A stretch of 64,000 nucleotides of DNA from Flavobacteriaceae bacterium (GTDB taxonomy: Bacteria; Bacteroidota; Bacteroidia; Flavobacteriales; Flavobacteriaceae). The DNA is taken from the NCBI GenBank assembly GCA_002746415.1, contig NVXD01000016.1, positions 186,001 through 250,000 on the forward strand, read 5' to 3'. Below the pieces are notes generated by a model. That model was given only the letters and a program-made list of their open reading frames with translations. It searched no databases and was not told the origin of the DNA. Positions within the stretch are counted from its first letter, which is position 1. The number at the start of each line of letters is the position of its first letter. Positions 18,575-28,619 of this stretch are shown piece after piece. Both the position numbers and the translations under genes were made by a program.

Positions 18575-20167
18575 CTATAAAATATAATCCGTACTTAAAA
18601 AATTGGAAAGTTTTGCTTCCAAAAGCTGTTCTATTGTCTCATTGTTCAAATCATTGTCCTTGAAAGCAACAAAGGTTCTAATAGAAAAAGAACGCAAAGC
18701 ATCGTGCACACTTAAAGTGGCCTGCGCAGAATCTTTTCTTCCTGTAAACGGATACACATCTGGTCCTCGCTGACATGAACTGTTCAAGTTCACTCTACAA
18801 ACCAAGTTAGCCAACGAATCTATTAAAGGTGCCAATGCATAAACATCTTTCCCAAACAAACTTACTTGTTGCCCGTAATTGGATGCTGCCATATCATCTA
18901 ATGGCTCCTCAATATTTTTAAAAGAAATTATAGGTATCACAGGGCCAAACTGCTCTTCTTCATACACACGCATGTCCTTGGTCACTGGATGCAAAACTGC
19001 AGGCCATATATAATTATCAAAATGCTTTCCTCCTTTTTTATTCCATATTGCTGCTCCTTTTGCGACGGCATCATCTATGAGTTCTTGAATATAGGCAGGT
19101 TTATCAGGCTCTGGCAAGGGTGTAAGTTGAACACCATCATCCCAAGGGTTTCCAAACTTTAAGGCATCTACCCTCGCAACAAAACGCTTCTTAAACTCCG
19201 CTAAAATATCTTCATGCACATACACTATTTTAAGTGCTGTACAACGTTGCCCATTAAAAGACAATGTTCCTGCTATGCATTCATCAATTGTTAATTCTAA
19301 ATCAGCATCAGGCAGTATAATTGCTGGATTTTTGGCTTCCAAGCCCAAAACCAAACGTAATCGGTTACTTTTAGGATGTTGGTCTTGTAATGCATTGGCA
19401 GATTTACTGTTTCCAATCAAGGCCAACACGTCTACCTTTCCAGTTTTCATAATTGGACTTGCCACTGCCCTTCCCCTACCAAATATAATATTGATAACCC
19501 CTTTAGGGAAACTTGTTTGAAAAGCTTCAAGTAGTGGGGTTATTAATAGAACACCATGCTTTGCGGGTTTAAAAATTGCTGTATTCCCCATAATTATGGC
19601 AGGAATTAAAAGTGCAAAAGTTTCATTCAAAGGGTAATTATAAGGCCCTAAGCACAATACAACTCCTAAAGGCCCTCTTCTTATATGTGCATAAACACCC
19701 GCATGTTTTTGAAATTTGGCTGCATTCCTATCCAACTGTTTATAATCTTCTATAGTATCATAAATGTATTCCACCGTACGGTCAAACTCTTTTCTGGAAT
19801 CTGGCAAGGACTTTCCAATTTCCCACATTAATAAGTTTACAACCTCCTCCCGTTTGGTTTCCATTTTTTTAACAAAGGACTCCATACACTCAATTCTATC
19901 CTTAACACGCATAGTAGGCCAAACCCCTTGACCTTTATCATATGCATCCAGAGCGGAATCCAATGCGTCTAAAGCTTCGCTTTCCCCCATATCTGGCATG
20001 CTACCCAGTAATGTTGGGGCATAGTCCTTTGTGGATGAAATAGTAGAATATACATCTGCTGTATTACCTGTCCATTTCTTTAATTCTCCATTGACCAAAT
20101 ATTCTTTTTGATGAATTGGTTCTAAAATTTTAAACTCTTCAGGGATATGCATATCTGTAGTGCTCAT
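18575..20167 (-). CDS. gapN: NADP-dependent glyceraldehyde-3-phosphate dehydrogenase (non-phosphorylating)
   Basis: The 530-residue aldehyde dehydrogenase has a Rossmann region with [22 protein letters not shown] and the catalytic Cys in [10 protein letters not shown] near residue 309. The C-terminal [10 protein letters not shown] and [11 protein letters not shown] segments resemble GapN rather than general aldehyde dehydrogenases. It oxidises glyceraldehyde-3-phosphate straight to 3-phosphoglycerate and yields NADPH. It is the last gene of the ilv cluster, 11 bases after ilvA. NADPH is the reductant of IlvC, so the linkage may be functional. Confidence 0.88.
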   Translation of the reverse strand: MSTTDMHIPEEFKILEPIHQKEYLVNGELKKWTGNTADVYSTISSTKDYAPTLLGSMPDMGESEALDALDSALDAYDKGQGVWPTMRVKDRIECMESFVKKMETKREEVVNLLMWEIGKSLPDSRKEFDRTVEYIYDTIEDYKQLDRNAAKFQKHAGVYAHIRRGPLGVVLCLGPYNYPLNETFALLIPAIIMGNTAIFKPAKHGVLLITPLLEAFQTSFPKGVINIIFGRGRAVASPIMKTGKVDVLALIGNSKSANALQDQHPKSNRLRLVLGLEAKNPAIILPDADLELTIDECIAGTLSFNGQRCTALKIVYVHEDILAEFKKRFVARVDALKFGNPWDDGVQLTPLPEPDKPAYIQELIDDAVAKGAAIWNKKGGKHFDNYIWPAVLHPVTKDMRVYEEEQFGPVIPIISFKNIEEPLDDMAASNYGQQVSLFGKDVYALAPLIDSLANLVCRVNLNSSCQRGPDVYPFTGRKDSAQATLSVHDALRSFSIRTFVAFKDNDLNNETIEQLLEAKLSNFLSTDYIL

Positions 20168-20178
20168 TTAGTATTTTT

Positions 20179-21429
20179 TTATATTAAATATTGAAATAAA
20201 TCTGGTTTATCATTTAGATAGTCTCCAAAAAAATTATTCTCTTTCATTCTTTTTATTAGTGGTACCAAATCCTCAGCACTCTTTAACTCTATTCCAACTA
20301 CAGCGGGAGCGTTTTCTCTGCTGGATTTCTTAGAATATTCAAAATGCGTAATATCATCATCATCCCCTAATATTTCAACAACAAACTCTTTTAAGGCACC
20401 TGCTCTTTGAGGGAATCTAACTATGAAATAATGTTTTAAGTTTCCGTATAATAGCGCTTTTTCTTTTATTTCTGCTGTTCTCGTAATATCATTATTACTG
20501 CCGCTTACCACACAAACTACATGCTTGCCTTTAATGGCATCTTTATAATTTTCCAATGCAGAAATAGTCAACGCTCCTGCAGGTTCTACAACAATTGCAT
20601 CTCTATTGTACAAATCTAATATAGTTTGACACACTTGACCTTCGTCCACAGTAATGATATCATTTAGATTTTCTTTACAAATAGGAAACGTAAGCTCCCC
20701 CACCCTTTTTACGGCAGCACCGTCAATAAATTTATCTATACTTTCTAGCGTGGTATTTACACCTTTCTCTATAGACGTTTTCATAGAAGGAGCCCCAGCC
20801 GGTTCTACCCCAATTATTTTAGTTTCTGGAGATAGTTCTTTAAACACGCTGCAGATACCAGCAGCCAAACCACCGCCGCCAATAGGAACAAAAATATAAT
20901 CTATTATTTCTTTTGCCTGTGCCAATATCTCTAACCCTATGGTCGCTTGCCCTTCGATAATCTTAGGGTCATCAAACGGATGCACAAAAGTTTTTCCTAA
21001 CGCTTCACATTCCGTTATTGCCTTTTGGGAAGCATCGTCAAAAGTATCACCATGCAAAACAACATCGATCCATTGCCCACCAAAAATTTTAGTCTGTTCA
21101 ATCTTTTGTTTTGGCGTAACAGTAGGCATATAAACAGTTCCTTTTATGCCCAAATATTTGCAGGAAAAAGCAAATCCTTGTGCATGATTACCAGCACTGG
21201 CACATACCACTCCTTTTTTTCTTTCTTCGGCGGATAGGGAGTTTATTTTATTAAATGCTCCACGAATTTTATACGAACGTACGCGATGTAGATCTTCTCT
21301 TTTTAAAAGAATATTGGCCTTATAAAAATGAGAATACCGTATACTATTTGACAAAGGCGTTTCTTCCACTATTTGTTCAAGCACAGTAGCTGCCTTTTTA
21401 ATATCCGCTATTTTTGGAAAGTATTTCAT
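20179..21429 (-). CDS. ilvA: Threonine ammonia-lyase
   Basis: The 416-residue fold-type II PLP enzyme has the Schiff-base lysine in RSYKIRGAF near residue 54, SAGNHAQG, and the phosphate-binding glycine loop GGGGLAAG. A shortened C-terminal ACT-like domain (about residues 330-410, HYFIVRFPQRAGALKEF) probably gives isoleucine feedback. It makes 2-oxobutanoate from threonine for isoleucine synthesis. Length fits the single-ACT type. It follows ilvC after 166 bases that contain a large palindrome. Confidence 0.95.
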   Translation of the reverse strand: MKYFPKIADIKKAATVLEQIVEETPLSNSIRYSHFYKANILLKREDLHRVRSYKIRGAFNKINSLSAEERKKGVVCASAGNHAQGFAFSCKYLGIKGTVYMPTVTPKQKIEQTKIFGGQWIDVVLHGDTFDDASQKAITECEALGKTFVHPFDDPKIIEGQATIGLEILAQAKEIIDYIFVPIGGGGLAAGICSVFKELSPETKIIGVEPAGAPSMKTSIEKGVNTTLESIDKFIDGAAVKRVGELTFPICKENLNDIITVDEGQVCQTILDLYNRDAIVVEPAGALTISALENYKDAIKGKHVVCVVSGSNNDITRTAEIKEKALLYGNLKHYFIVRFPQRAGALKEFVVEILGDDDDITHFEYSKKSSRENAPAVVGIELKSAEDLVPLIKRMKENNFFGDYLNDKPDLFQYLI

Positions 21430-21511
21430 AGTTCCTTTCCCAATGCCCTTACCCTATTTCTTATAACCGTTTCAGCTTAAGAGCGTTTGGCATTATTCCC
21501 TCTGGAAGTTA

Positions 21512-21553
21512 AATATCCCTTTTATGACACTATAGTATCATAAAAGGGATATT
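21512..21553. repeat. Large near-perfect palindrome between ilvC and ilvA
   Basis: A 16-bp perfect stem (AATATCCCTTTTATGA against TCATAAAAGGGATATT) encloses a 10-base loop that is itself almost self-complementary. No T run follows on the minus strand, so it is a poor terminator. It could be an mRNA stability or processing hairpin, or a short mobile palindrome. Confidence 0.8.
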
Positions 21554-21595
21554 ATTAATTAGAAAGCCTCAAGATGTTCTTAGGACTTATTTATA

Positions 21596-23071
21596 TTATA
21601 CTATAGGCTTCATAGCCGTCATAGAATCTCGTAATTTGGCGCCTACTATTTCAACTGGATGTTCTCTAAGTGCTCTGTTTACTTCAATTAATTTGGCATT
21701 AGAAACACCATTCCCTTTATCATCAGCATATGCTTTGCCTATAATATCAGTATCTACTGTTTTCATGAAATCCGCCAATAAAGGTTTACAAGCATGGTCA
21801 AACAAATAACAACCGTATTCGGCCGTATCAGAAATAACACGATTCATTTCAAACAATTTCTTTCTTGCAATGGTGTTGGCAATCAATGGTGTTTCATGTA
21901 AAGACTCATAATAGGCAGATTCAGCAATGATACCAGAAGCGGTCATGGCTTCAAATGCCAATTCCACACCAGCTCTAACCATAGCTACCATCAATACCCC
22001 ATGATCATAAAATTCCTGTTCAGAAATCTCTACATCGCCTGCCGGAGTTTTCTCAAATGCTGTTTCCCCAGTAGCCGCTCTCCATTGTAGTAAATTTTTA
22101 TCATCATTGGCCCAATCTTCCATCATAGTTTTGGAAAACTCTCCAACTATAATATCATCCATATGCTTATGAAACAATGGCTGCATGATTTCTTTCAATT
22201 CTTCAGCAAGTTCAAACGCTTTAATTTTAGCTGGATTGGACAAACGGTCCATCATATTGGTGATGCCACCATATTTTAAGCCTTCTGTAACGGTTTCCCA
22301 TCCATATTGAATCAATCTTGAAGCATAACCAGCATCAATTCCCTTTTCAATCATTTTATCGAAGCAAAGAATAGAACCAGTTTGTAGTAAACCACAAAGA
22401 ATAGTTTGTTCGCCCATTAAATCTGATTTCACTTCTGCAACAAATGAAGACTCTAGCACTCCTGCTTTATCACCTCCAGTACCAGCTGCATAAGCTTTAG
22501 CCTGAGCCAATCCTTTTCCCTGTGGATCGTTGTTTGGATGCACTGCAATTAATGTTGGCACACCAAAACCTCTTTTATATTCTTCTCTTACTTCTGAACC
22601 AGGGCATTTTGGAGCAACCATGATTACTGTTAAGTCTTCTCGTACCTGCATGCCCTCTTCCACAATATTAAAACCATGCGAATAGGTTAAGGTAGCTCCT
22701 TGCTTCATTAGTGGCATAACAGCTGAAACAACACTTGTATGCTGCTTATCTGGCGTTAAATTACAAACCACATCTGCTGTAGGAATCAATTCCTCATAGG
22801 TCCCAACAGTAAAGCCATTTTCACTAGCATTCTTAAAGGATTGTCTTTTCTCTTTAATTGCTCCTGTTCTTAAAGCATAAGAAATATCTAAGCCAGAATC
22901 CCTCATATTTAATCCTTGGTTAAGCCCTTGTGCCCCACAACCAACAATCACAATTTTTTTTCCTTTTAAAGCTGATACACCATCAGAGAACTCAGAAGAT
23001 TCCATAAATCTACATTTCCCCAATTGTTCCAGTTTTTCTCTTAATGATAGTGTATTAAAATAATTTGCCAT
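21596..23071 (-). CDS. ilvC: Ketol-acid reductoisomerase, class II
   Basis: The 491-residue length is that of the long class II enzyme. The NADPH-binding motif [17 protein letters not shown] is near residues 44-60, and [24 protein letters not shown] is typical. Two knotted helical domains follow. It isomerises and reduces acetolactate and acetohydroxybutyrate using NADPH. It lies 33 bases after ilvN in the ilv operon. Motifs appear complete. Confidence 0.98.
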   Translation of the reverse strand: MANYFNTLSLREKLEQLGKCRFMESSEFSDGVSALKGKKIVIVGCGAQGLNQGLNMRDSGLDISYALRTGAIKEKRQSFKNASENGFTVGTYEELIPTADVVCNLTPDKQHTSVVSAVMPLMKQGATLTYSHGFNIVEEGMQVREDLTVIMVAPKCPGSEVREEYKRGFGVPTLIAVHPNNDPQGKGLAQAKAYAAGTGGDKAGVLESSFVAEVKSDLMGEQTILCGLLQTGSILCFDKMIEKGIDAGYASRLIQYGWETVTEGLKYGGITNMMDRLSNPAKIKAFELAEELKEIMQPLFHKHMDDIIVGEFSKTMMEDWANDDKNLLQWRAATGETAFEKTPAGDVEISEQEFYDHGVLMVAMVRAGVELAFEAMTASGIIAESAYYESLHETPLIANTIARKKLFEMNRVISDTAEYGCYLFDHACKPLLADFMKTVDTDIIGKAYADDKGNGVSNAKLIEVNRALREHPVEIVGAKLRDSMTAMKPIV

Positions 23072-23104
23072 TTTCTTATACTGATTTTATCTGTTGATTA
23101 TTAA

Positions 23105-23632
23105 TTATATATGTTGGTACCCATTCAAAATTTTGGATATTGGCATTTCTGATTTTGTTACGGCAATACGACCAGAGCGTACAAATTGCATGATACCAAA
23201 AGGTTCCAGCAAATCATGCATTTCATCTATTTCACTTTTTCTTCCTGTTTTAGAAAGGACAAAAAAGTCTCTAGAAACAGTTACTATTTGCGAATTGCTT
23301 TCTTTGATAATATTCTGAATCTGTCTTTCATCAAACAACAAGCTTGATTTTATTTTAAAAAGGGCGGATTCCTGATAAATAATCTCTTCATCTGTATGGT
23401 AATACGCTTTTATCACCTCTATCTGCTTTTCTATCTGCCCAACGATTTTACGCGTCACCTCAGATGTAGTAAAAACTACTATAGTGAATTTAGAAACATT
23501 TTTTATTTCTGATTTAGAAACATTTAAACCCTCTATATTGATGTGTCTCTTTAAGAATATCCCTGAAATTCTATTCAGCAATCCTACATTGTTTTCCGAA
23601 TAAACGGATATGGTAAACCTTTCTTTCTCCAT
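23105..23632 (-). CDS. ilvN: Acetolactate synthase small (regulatory) subunit
   Basis: The 175-residue protein opens with an ACT domain (FTISVYSENNVGLLNRISGIFLKRHINIEGLNVSKSE), the valine-sensing part of AHAS small subunits, and has the usual C-terminal half. It stimulates the catalytic subunit and gives it feedback control. It is unusual in being separated from ilvB by two unrelated genes. The start ATG is 50 bases downstream of the methyltransferase stop. Confidence 0.95.
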   Translation of the reverse strand: MEKERFTISVYSENNVGLLNRISGIFLKRHINIEGLNVSKSEIKNVSKFTIVVFTTSEVTRKIVGQIEKQIEVIKAYYHTDEEIIYQESALFKIKSSLLFDERQIQNIIKESNSQIVTVSRDFFVLSKTGRKSEIDEMHDLLEPFGIMQFVRSGRIAVTKSEMPISKILNGYQHI

Positions 23633-23682
23633 TTCCTTTCCCTAACCCTCTTCCAATAGAAAGAAGGTGTTTATGGGTCATT

Positions 23683-24276
23683 TTAATTAATATTATTTTT
23701 TGTTTTAACAGCCATGATTACTCCTGTGGACCAATTCATTTTTGTTAAATTAAAATCTGCTCTGTTTTCCAAATATGCAACTAACCCATCTACATTTTCT
23801 TGATGCCCTGCTGGCCAATTGGGTTGTGCAGTCATATCATCAATCACATAAAAGCCACCTACTTTGACCAAATCCAAGACCTCATCTATCTCACTGTATT
23901 TTCCAGGCCATGCATCTGCAAAAATTAAATCAAATTGACTGCCTTTATACTCTTTTATCCATTCCGAACCATCCATGCAAATTACCGCTACTCGCGCATC
24001 ATCGGCAAAATAATCCTTTGCAATTTCAATCAGTTTTGGATCATTGTCTACTGTTGTAATTCGTGACCCAGCATCCATTCCATCAATCATCCAGGATAAG
24101 GAAAGCCCAATTCCCGTACCCAATTCTAAAATATTCGCATTTTGTTTTGAACTAATCAAGGTCTTCAATAAAGTGCCAATATAGATATCAGAAGGCATTG
24201 TAAATCCTATTTCTTTGGATTTACGCTCAATTTCCGAATGAATTTTTGGTCTATCAAGAATGTTTGAATCGTTCAT
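23683..24276 (-). CDS. Class I SAM-dependent O-methyltransferase-like protein
   Basis: The 197-residue protein has the class I SAM fold: motif I ILELGTGIGLSLSWM near residues 45-60, the acidic residue in TTVDNDP, FDLIFADAWPGKY and the GGFYVIDDM strand. This resembles the caffeoyl-CoA/catechol O-methyltransferase family. The substrate is unknown. It overlaps the preceding NTF2-like gene by one base and lies inside the ilv operon between ilvB and ilvN, so it is probably co-expressed with branched-chain synthesis. Confidence 0.85.
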   Translation of the reverse strand: MNDSNILDRPKIHSEIERKSKEIGFTMPSDIYIGTLLKTLISSKQNANILELGTGIGLSLSWMIDGMDAGSRITTVDNDPKLIEIAKDYFADDARVAVICMDGSEWIKEYKGSQFDLIFADAWPGKYSEIDEVLDLVKVGGFYVIDDMTAQPNWPAGHQENVDGLVAYLENRADFNLTKMNWSTGVIMAVKTKNNIN

Positions 24277-24800
24277 TAGCTCTTACCGTATAGTTTTGAA
24301 AAAAAGACATCTACTAGCTGTTGATTTTCAGGGAAATTAAACACTTCAACTATTACGTTGTTTTCAATCTTCCAAAGCAAACAAGACATATTATCAAGAT
24401 TATCTTCTTTCTCAAGATTACTCCAATTCCTATGACAATCAATAACATAATCATCATTAACTCCCATCACTATTGGTTCTGCTTTAAATGCTCCCTTCTT
24501 AAGGTCATTAAAATACCCTAAAACTTCATCAACACCATTCTTGGTTCCACTCAAGGGGTGTTCCCCCGGAATGTGCCATTTTATATTCGTTGCTAAAATC
24601 TTTTTTATTCCATTTGAATCATTCGCTGCATATGCCTTAAAAAAGGCATGAATCAAAATAATATTTGGATGAGAATCTGTCATAAAATCAAAATTTTGCT
24701 GTGTACTTAGTTTTTCAAATGCATTGGTTTGCGAAACCACCCCTAGTGCTACTGCACTGGTTGTCATAAGTGTTTTCTGCATAAAATTGCGTCTTTTCAT
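24276..24800 (-). CDS. NTF2/SnoaL-like protein with Tat-like signal
   Basis: The 174-residue protein starts with MKRRNFMQKTLMTTSAVALG, a twin-arginine-like signal. A SnoaL/NTF2-like fold follows (about residues 42-165, IILIHAFFKAYAANDSNGIKKILATNIKWHIPGEHPLSGTKNGVDEVLGYF). Such domains serve as small-molecule isomerases, hydrolases or binding proteins; no catalytic pair can be assigned. It begins 15 bases after ilvB and runs directly into the methyltransferase gene. Location inside the ilv operon is odd for an exported protein. Confidence 0.8.
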   Translation of the reverse strand: MKRRNFMQKTLMTTSAVALGVVSQTNAFEKLSTQQNFDFMTDSHPNIILIHAFFKAYAANDSNGIKKILATNIKWHIPGEHPLSGTKNGVDEVLGYFNDLKKGAFKAEPIVMGVNDDYVIDCHRNWSNLEKEDNLDNMSCLLWKIENNVIVEVFNFPENQQLVDVFFSKLYGKS

Positions 24801-24814
24801 CTAACCAATTATTT

Positions 24815-26548
24815 TCATTTTAATCTTACATCAGAAACCGAAGCTCCTGTTGGAATCATAGGGAATACATTGCCTTCTTGCTCCACACAAACTTCTAGGA
24901 AATAAGCCTCCTTAGAAGCCATCATTTCTGAAATAGTATCCACTAACTCCTCCCGTTTTGTTACTCTTTTAGCTGTAATATGATATCCTTCTGCGATTTT
25001 TACAAAATCTGGATTGGTCATGACAGTAGAAGCGTATCTTTTCTCAAAGAACAGCTCCTGCCATTGCCTTACCATACCCAGGTGTTCATTATTCAATACT
25101 ACAATTTTTACAGGTGTTTTATTCTGAAAAATAGTAGCTAATTCCTGAATATTCATTTGGTATCCACCATCACCAATAATGGCTACGACCTCTCTATCCA
25201 TGGCCCCCATCTTAGCGCCTATAGCTGCCGGCAAGGCAAATCCCATAGTCCCTAATCCACCAGAGGTAATATTACTTTTGGTCTGTTTAAATTTAGCATA
25301 TCTACAGGCTATCATTTGGTGCTGACCAACATCACTCACTATTATGGCATTATTTCCCGAAGCTATATTAATTTGCTCAATAACCTCACCCATGGTCAAG
25401 CCCTCTTTTGTTGGGTGAATGTCATTTTTAATAACAGCATCAAACTCAATATCATATCTCTTTTTGAACTCGTTGTGCCAAGAATCATGACTGTTTTTAT
25501 CTATCATAGGTAAAAGCAACTCTAAGGTCTCTTTAGCATTCCCTAAGACAGCCACATCCGCGTGTACATTTTTATGTATCTCAGCTGGGTCAATTTCAAA
25601 GTGAATTACCTTAGCTTGCGTGGCATAGGTGTCCAATTTTCCTGTAACTCTATCGTCAAAACGCATGCCTATGGCAATCAGCACATCACACTCATTAGTC
25701 AATACATTAGGCGCATAGTTTCCATGCATACCCACCATACCTACATTTAAGGGATGATCTGTATTCATTGCTGAAAGGCCCAAAATTGTCCATGCAGCAG
25801 GAATCCCTGCTTTTTCAACCAACTCTTTAAGTTGCGCTTCAGCTTTTCCAATAATAATCCCCTGACCAAATACAATAAGTGGCTTTTTAGCTGCATTTAT
25901 CAAGGCCGCTGCCGCTTCTATTTGTGATGTTTTTGGTTTAGGTACTGGCACATAACTTCTCACCTTTCTACAAGGCTCATAAGAGAAATCAAACAATTCT
26001 TGTTGAGCATTTTTTGTAATGTCTATCAAAACAGGACCTGGTCTACCGGATTTAGCGATATAAAATGCCTTTGCCAATACTTCTGGAATTTCAGAGGCAG
26101 TTGTGATTTGATAATTCCATTTGGTAACTGGTGTGGAAATTCCAATAATATCTGTTTCTTGAAAAGCATCCGACCCCAAAAGGTGGCTAAATACTTGTCC
26201 TGTAATACAAACTATGGGTGTAGAATCTATTTGCGCATCAGCAATACCTGTGACCAAATTGGTAGCTCCAGGTCCTGACGTTGCCATAGCCACACCAACT
26301 TTTCCTGTTACTCTAGCATACCCCTGCGCAGCATGTGTAGCAGCTTGCTCATGTCTTGTCAATATATGGGTAAGCTTATCTTGAAACTTGTACAATTCAT
26401 CATAAACTGGCATTATAGCACCCCCTGGGTATCCATAAAGCAAATCTACTCCTTCCGCAAGCAAACAATGTATGATAGCTTCTGCCCCACTAATTTTAGT
26501 TGAGGCTTTTTCTTCCGTTTTCAACTGCTTCTCTTTTACTCTTTTCAT
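24815..26548 (-). CDS. ilvB: Acetolactate synthase large (catalytic) subunit
   Basis: The 577-residue ThDP enzyme has the N-terminal pyrimidine domain with GYPGGAIMPVYD and the catalytic Glu in TRHEQAATHAAQGYAR. A central FAD-binding domain follows, then the C-terminal diphosphate domain with GDGGYQMNIQEL and NNEHLGMVRQWQ. It forms acetolactate from pyruvate, or acetohydroxybutyrate with 2-oxobutanoate. It follows ilvD after 112 bases. Confidence 0.98.
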   Translation of the reverse strand: MKRVKEKQLKTEEKASTKISGAEAIIHCLLAEGVDLLYGYPGGAIMPVYDELYKFQDKLTHILTRHEQAATHAAQGYARVTGKVGVAMATSGPGATNLVTGIADAQIDSTPIVCITGQVFSHLLGSDAFQETDIIGISTPVTKWNYQITTASEIPEVLAKAFYIAKSGRPGPVLIDITKNAQQELFDFSYEPCRKVRSYVPVPKPKTSQIEAAAALINAAKKPLIVFGQGIIIGKAEAQLKELVEKAGIPAAWTILGLSAMNTDHPLNVGMVGMHGNYAPNVLTNECDVLIAIGMRFDDRVTGKLDTYATQAKVIHFEIDPAEIHKNVHADVAVLGNAKETLELLLPMIDKNSHDSWHNEFKKRYDIEFDAVIKNDIHPTKEGLTMGEVIEQINIASGNNAIIVSDVGQHQMIACRYAKFKQTKSNITSGGLGTMGFALPAAIGAKMGAMDREVVAIIGDGGYQMNIQELATIFQNKTPVKIVVLNNEHLGMVRQWQELFFEKRYASTVMTNPDFVKIAEGYHITAKRVTKREELVDTISEMMASKEAYFLEVCVEQEGNVFPMIPTGASVSDVRLK

Positions 26549-26660
26549 TTTTTAAGCTCAAGTTTAAGTGTCCAGTAAAAACCTTATCACTTAATTTGTA
26601 ATTTTTACATTCTTTTGATTCGTTCTCTTAAATCACGCTCCAATAACATTCTACTAACAT

Positions 26661-28337
26661 CTAAAACTTATCGGTAACACATCCTTCTGATGCTGAAGAC
26701 ACTGTTTTGGCGTATTTATATAAAACTCCTTTTGTTCTTTTCAATGCTGGTTTTTTCCAATTGGCTTTTCTATCAGCCAATTCTTCATCTGAAACTTCCA
26801 ATTGAATTGTATTTTTAACAGCATCAATTGTGATGGTATCTCCATCCTTCACCAATGCAATAGTCCCCCCATCTTGTGCCTCAGGAGCAACATGCCCTAC
26901 CACAAAACCATGAGATCCACCAGAAAAACGACCATCCGTAATTAAGGCTACCTCTTTACCTAGTCCGGCACCCATAATTGCCGCTGTAGGTTTTAGCATT
27001 TCCGGCATTCCAGGTCCTCCTTTTGGTCCTTCATACCGAATGACCACAACATCTCCTTTTTTAACTTCTCCGTTTCTAATGCCATCATTTGCTAAAAACT
27101 CCCCTTCATATACTTTTGCAGTTCCTGAAAAATACAATCCTTCTTTCCCTGTAATTTTTGCAACAGAACCCTCTTCCGCCAGATTTCCATAAAGCACTCG
27201 TAAATGCCCGGTTTCCTTGATAGGGTTTTCTAATGTTTTAATAATAACTTGGTCTTTTGCCAAATCATCTGCAACACCTAAGTTTTCTGCCAATGTTTTT
27301 CCTGTTACTGTAATACAGTCCCCATGCAACAAACCGTTTTTCAACATGTATTTCAAAACGCCTGGAACACCACCAATCTCATGCAAATCTTCCATGACGT
27401 ATTTACCACTTGGTTTTAAATCCGCGATAAAAGGTGTTGTATCACTAATACGCTGAAAATCTTCTAGTGTAAAATCAATTTCGGCAGCATCGGCTATTGC
27501 CAAGAAATGTAGTACTGCATTTGTAGATCCTCCAAGAATAATCACCAAACGAATAGCGTTTTCCAAAGATTTCCGTGTTACAATATCCGATGGTTTTATA
27601 TCATGCTCCATTAAATAACGCAGCGCTTTCCCTACTTCAAGACATTCCTCTTCCTTTACATTGCTCACTGCAGGGTTTGAAGAGTTATATGGTAAGGACA
27701 TTCCCAAAGCTTCAATAGCAGAGGCCATAGTGTTTGCAGTATACATTCCACCACAGGCACCTGCTCCAGGACATGCCTTTCTTATGACTTCTTTATATTC
27801 TTTTTCATCAATGGTACCCGCAACTTTTTCTCCCCATGCTTCAAAAGCTGAAACAACATCTAATTTTTTATCATTATGGCATCCTGCGGCTATTGTACCC
27901 CCATATACCATGATGGATGGACGATCTAAACGCAACATCCCCATTAAAGCTCCAGGCATATTTTTATCACAGCCCACTACGGTAATGGTTGCATCATAAT
28001 TCATAGCTTGCACAACTGTTTCCACAGAATCAGCAATTAAATCACGAGAAGGCAAGGAAAAACGCATTCCTTCTGTTCCCATAGAAATACCATCACTGAC
28101 GCCTATTGTATTAAAAATAAGGCCAATCAAATCAGCATCCTGTGTTCCTTGTTTAACTATTTTGGAAAGGTCATTCAAATGCATATTACATGGATTCCCT
28201 TCATACCCCATACTTGCAATTCCTACAAGAGGTTTTTTCATGTCTTCATCCGTTAAACCAATTGCGTGCAACATGGCTTGTGCAGCTGGCTGTGTAGGGT
28301 CTTGGGTAACATTCTTACTGTATTTGTTTAATTCCAT
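26661..28337 (-). CDS. ilvD: Dihydroxy-acid dehydratase
   Basis: The 558-residue protein has the IlvD/Edd iron-sulfur cysteines in VGCDKNMPG and [15 protein letters not shown], and [14 protein letters not shown] near the C-terminus. It dehydrates dihydroxyisovalerate and dihydroxymethylvalerate to the 2-oxo acids. It is the first gene of the ilv operon. About 220 bases of untranslated sequence separate it from the attenuator terminator, and a second promoter box lies inside that stretch. Confidence 0.98.
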   Translation of the reverse strand: MELNKYSKNVTQDPTQPAAQAMLHAIGLTDEDMKKPLVGIASMGYEGNPCNMHLNDLSKIVKQGTQDADLIGLIFNTIGVSDGISMGTEGMRFSLPSRDLIADSVETVVQAMNYDATITVVGCDKNMPGALMGMLRLDRPSIMVYGGTIAAGCHNDKKLDVVSAFEAWGEKVAGTIDEKEYKEVIRKACPGAGACGGMYTANTMASAIEALGMSLPYNSSNPAVSNVKEEECLEVGKALRYLMEHDIKPSDIVTRKSLENAIRLVIILGGSTNAVLHFLAIADAAEIDFTLEDFQRISDTTPFIADLKPSGKYVMEDLHEIGGVPGVLKYMLKNGLLHGDCITVTGKTLAENLGVADDLAKDQVIIKTLENPIKETGHLRVLYGNLAEEGSVAKITGKEGLYFSGTAKVYEGEFLANDGIRNGEVKKGDVVVIRYEGPKGGPGMPEMLKPTAAIMGAGLGKEVALITDGRFSGGSHGFVVGHVAPEAQDGGTIALVKDGDTITIDAVKNTIQLEVSDEELADRKANWKKPALKRTKGVLYKYAKTVSSASEGCVTDKF

Positions 28338-28386
28338 TTTTTCTTTCTCTACAATTCTTATTTCTACTATACATGAATCCTTCTAT

Positions 28387-28394
28387 CAAAGATA
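28387..28394 (-). promoter_or_regulatory. Internal promoter box TATCTTTG before ilvD
   Basis: An exact TAnnTTTG match on the minus strand lies about 50 bases before ilvD and downstream of the attenuator hairpin. TTG triplets lie 15 and 24 bases upstream, neither at the ideal spacing. If active, it would give ilv transcripts that bypass attenuation. Confidence 0.4.
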
Positions 28395-28560
28395 AATCTT
28401 TAAAAAACCCAACATCTTCAACAAATTATTAAGGTTTAAATCCAGTTGTATTGTTATTTATTTATTTCTCTGATTATCAATCATATAGCTTTGTTATTCA
28501 TATCATATTCAACACTTTACAAGTAGCCCCATTTCACTAACATATAACCCCTTATAAATG

Positions 28561-28596
28561 AAAAAGCCTGTATCAGAAAAATGATACAGGCTTTTT
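28561..28596 (-). terminator. ilv attenuator terminator hairpin
   Basis: AAAAAGCCTGTATCA and TGATACAGGCTTTTT form a perfect 15-bp stem around a 6-base loop, with a GC-containing middle and a terminal T run. It lies between two divergent genes, where no finished transcript needs stopping, and about 20 bases after the ilv leader peptide. That makes it a premature terminator in the ilv leader. Confidence 0.85.
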
Positions 28597-28606
28597 AAAA
28601 TCAATT

Positions 28607-28619
28607 AAAGTCTATATCA
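28607..28619 (-). promoter_or_regulatory. Candidate antiterminator arm
   Basis: On the minus strand TGATATAGACTTT nearly copies the 3' arm of the terminator (TGATACAGGCTTT). It can pair with the terminator 5' arm through 11 Watson-Crick pairs and one G-U, with one mismatch. Its first three bases are the leader-peptide stop codon, so a ribosome finishing the peptide would cover it. Confidence 0.75.

Noticed and set aside
28561-28596. Hairpin as a terminator for plus-strand transcription
   Set aside because: The gene to its left (ilvD) is transcribed away from it, so no plus-strand transcript needs ending there; the attenuator reading fits better.
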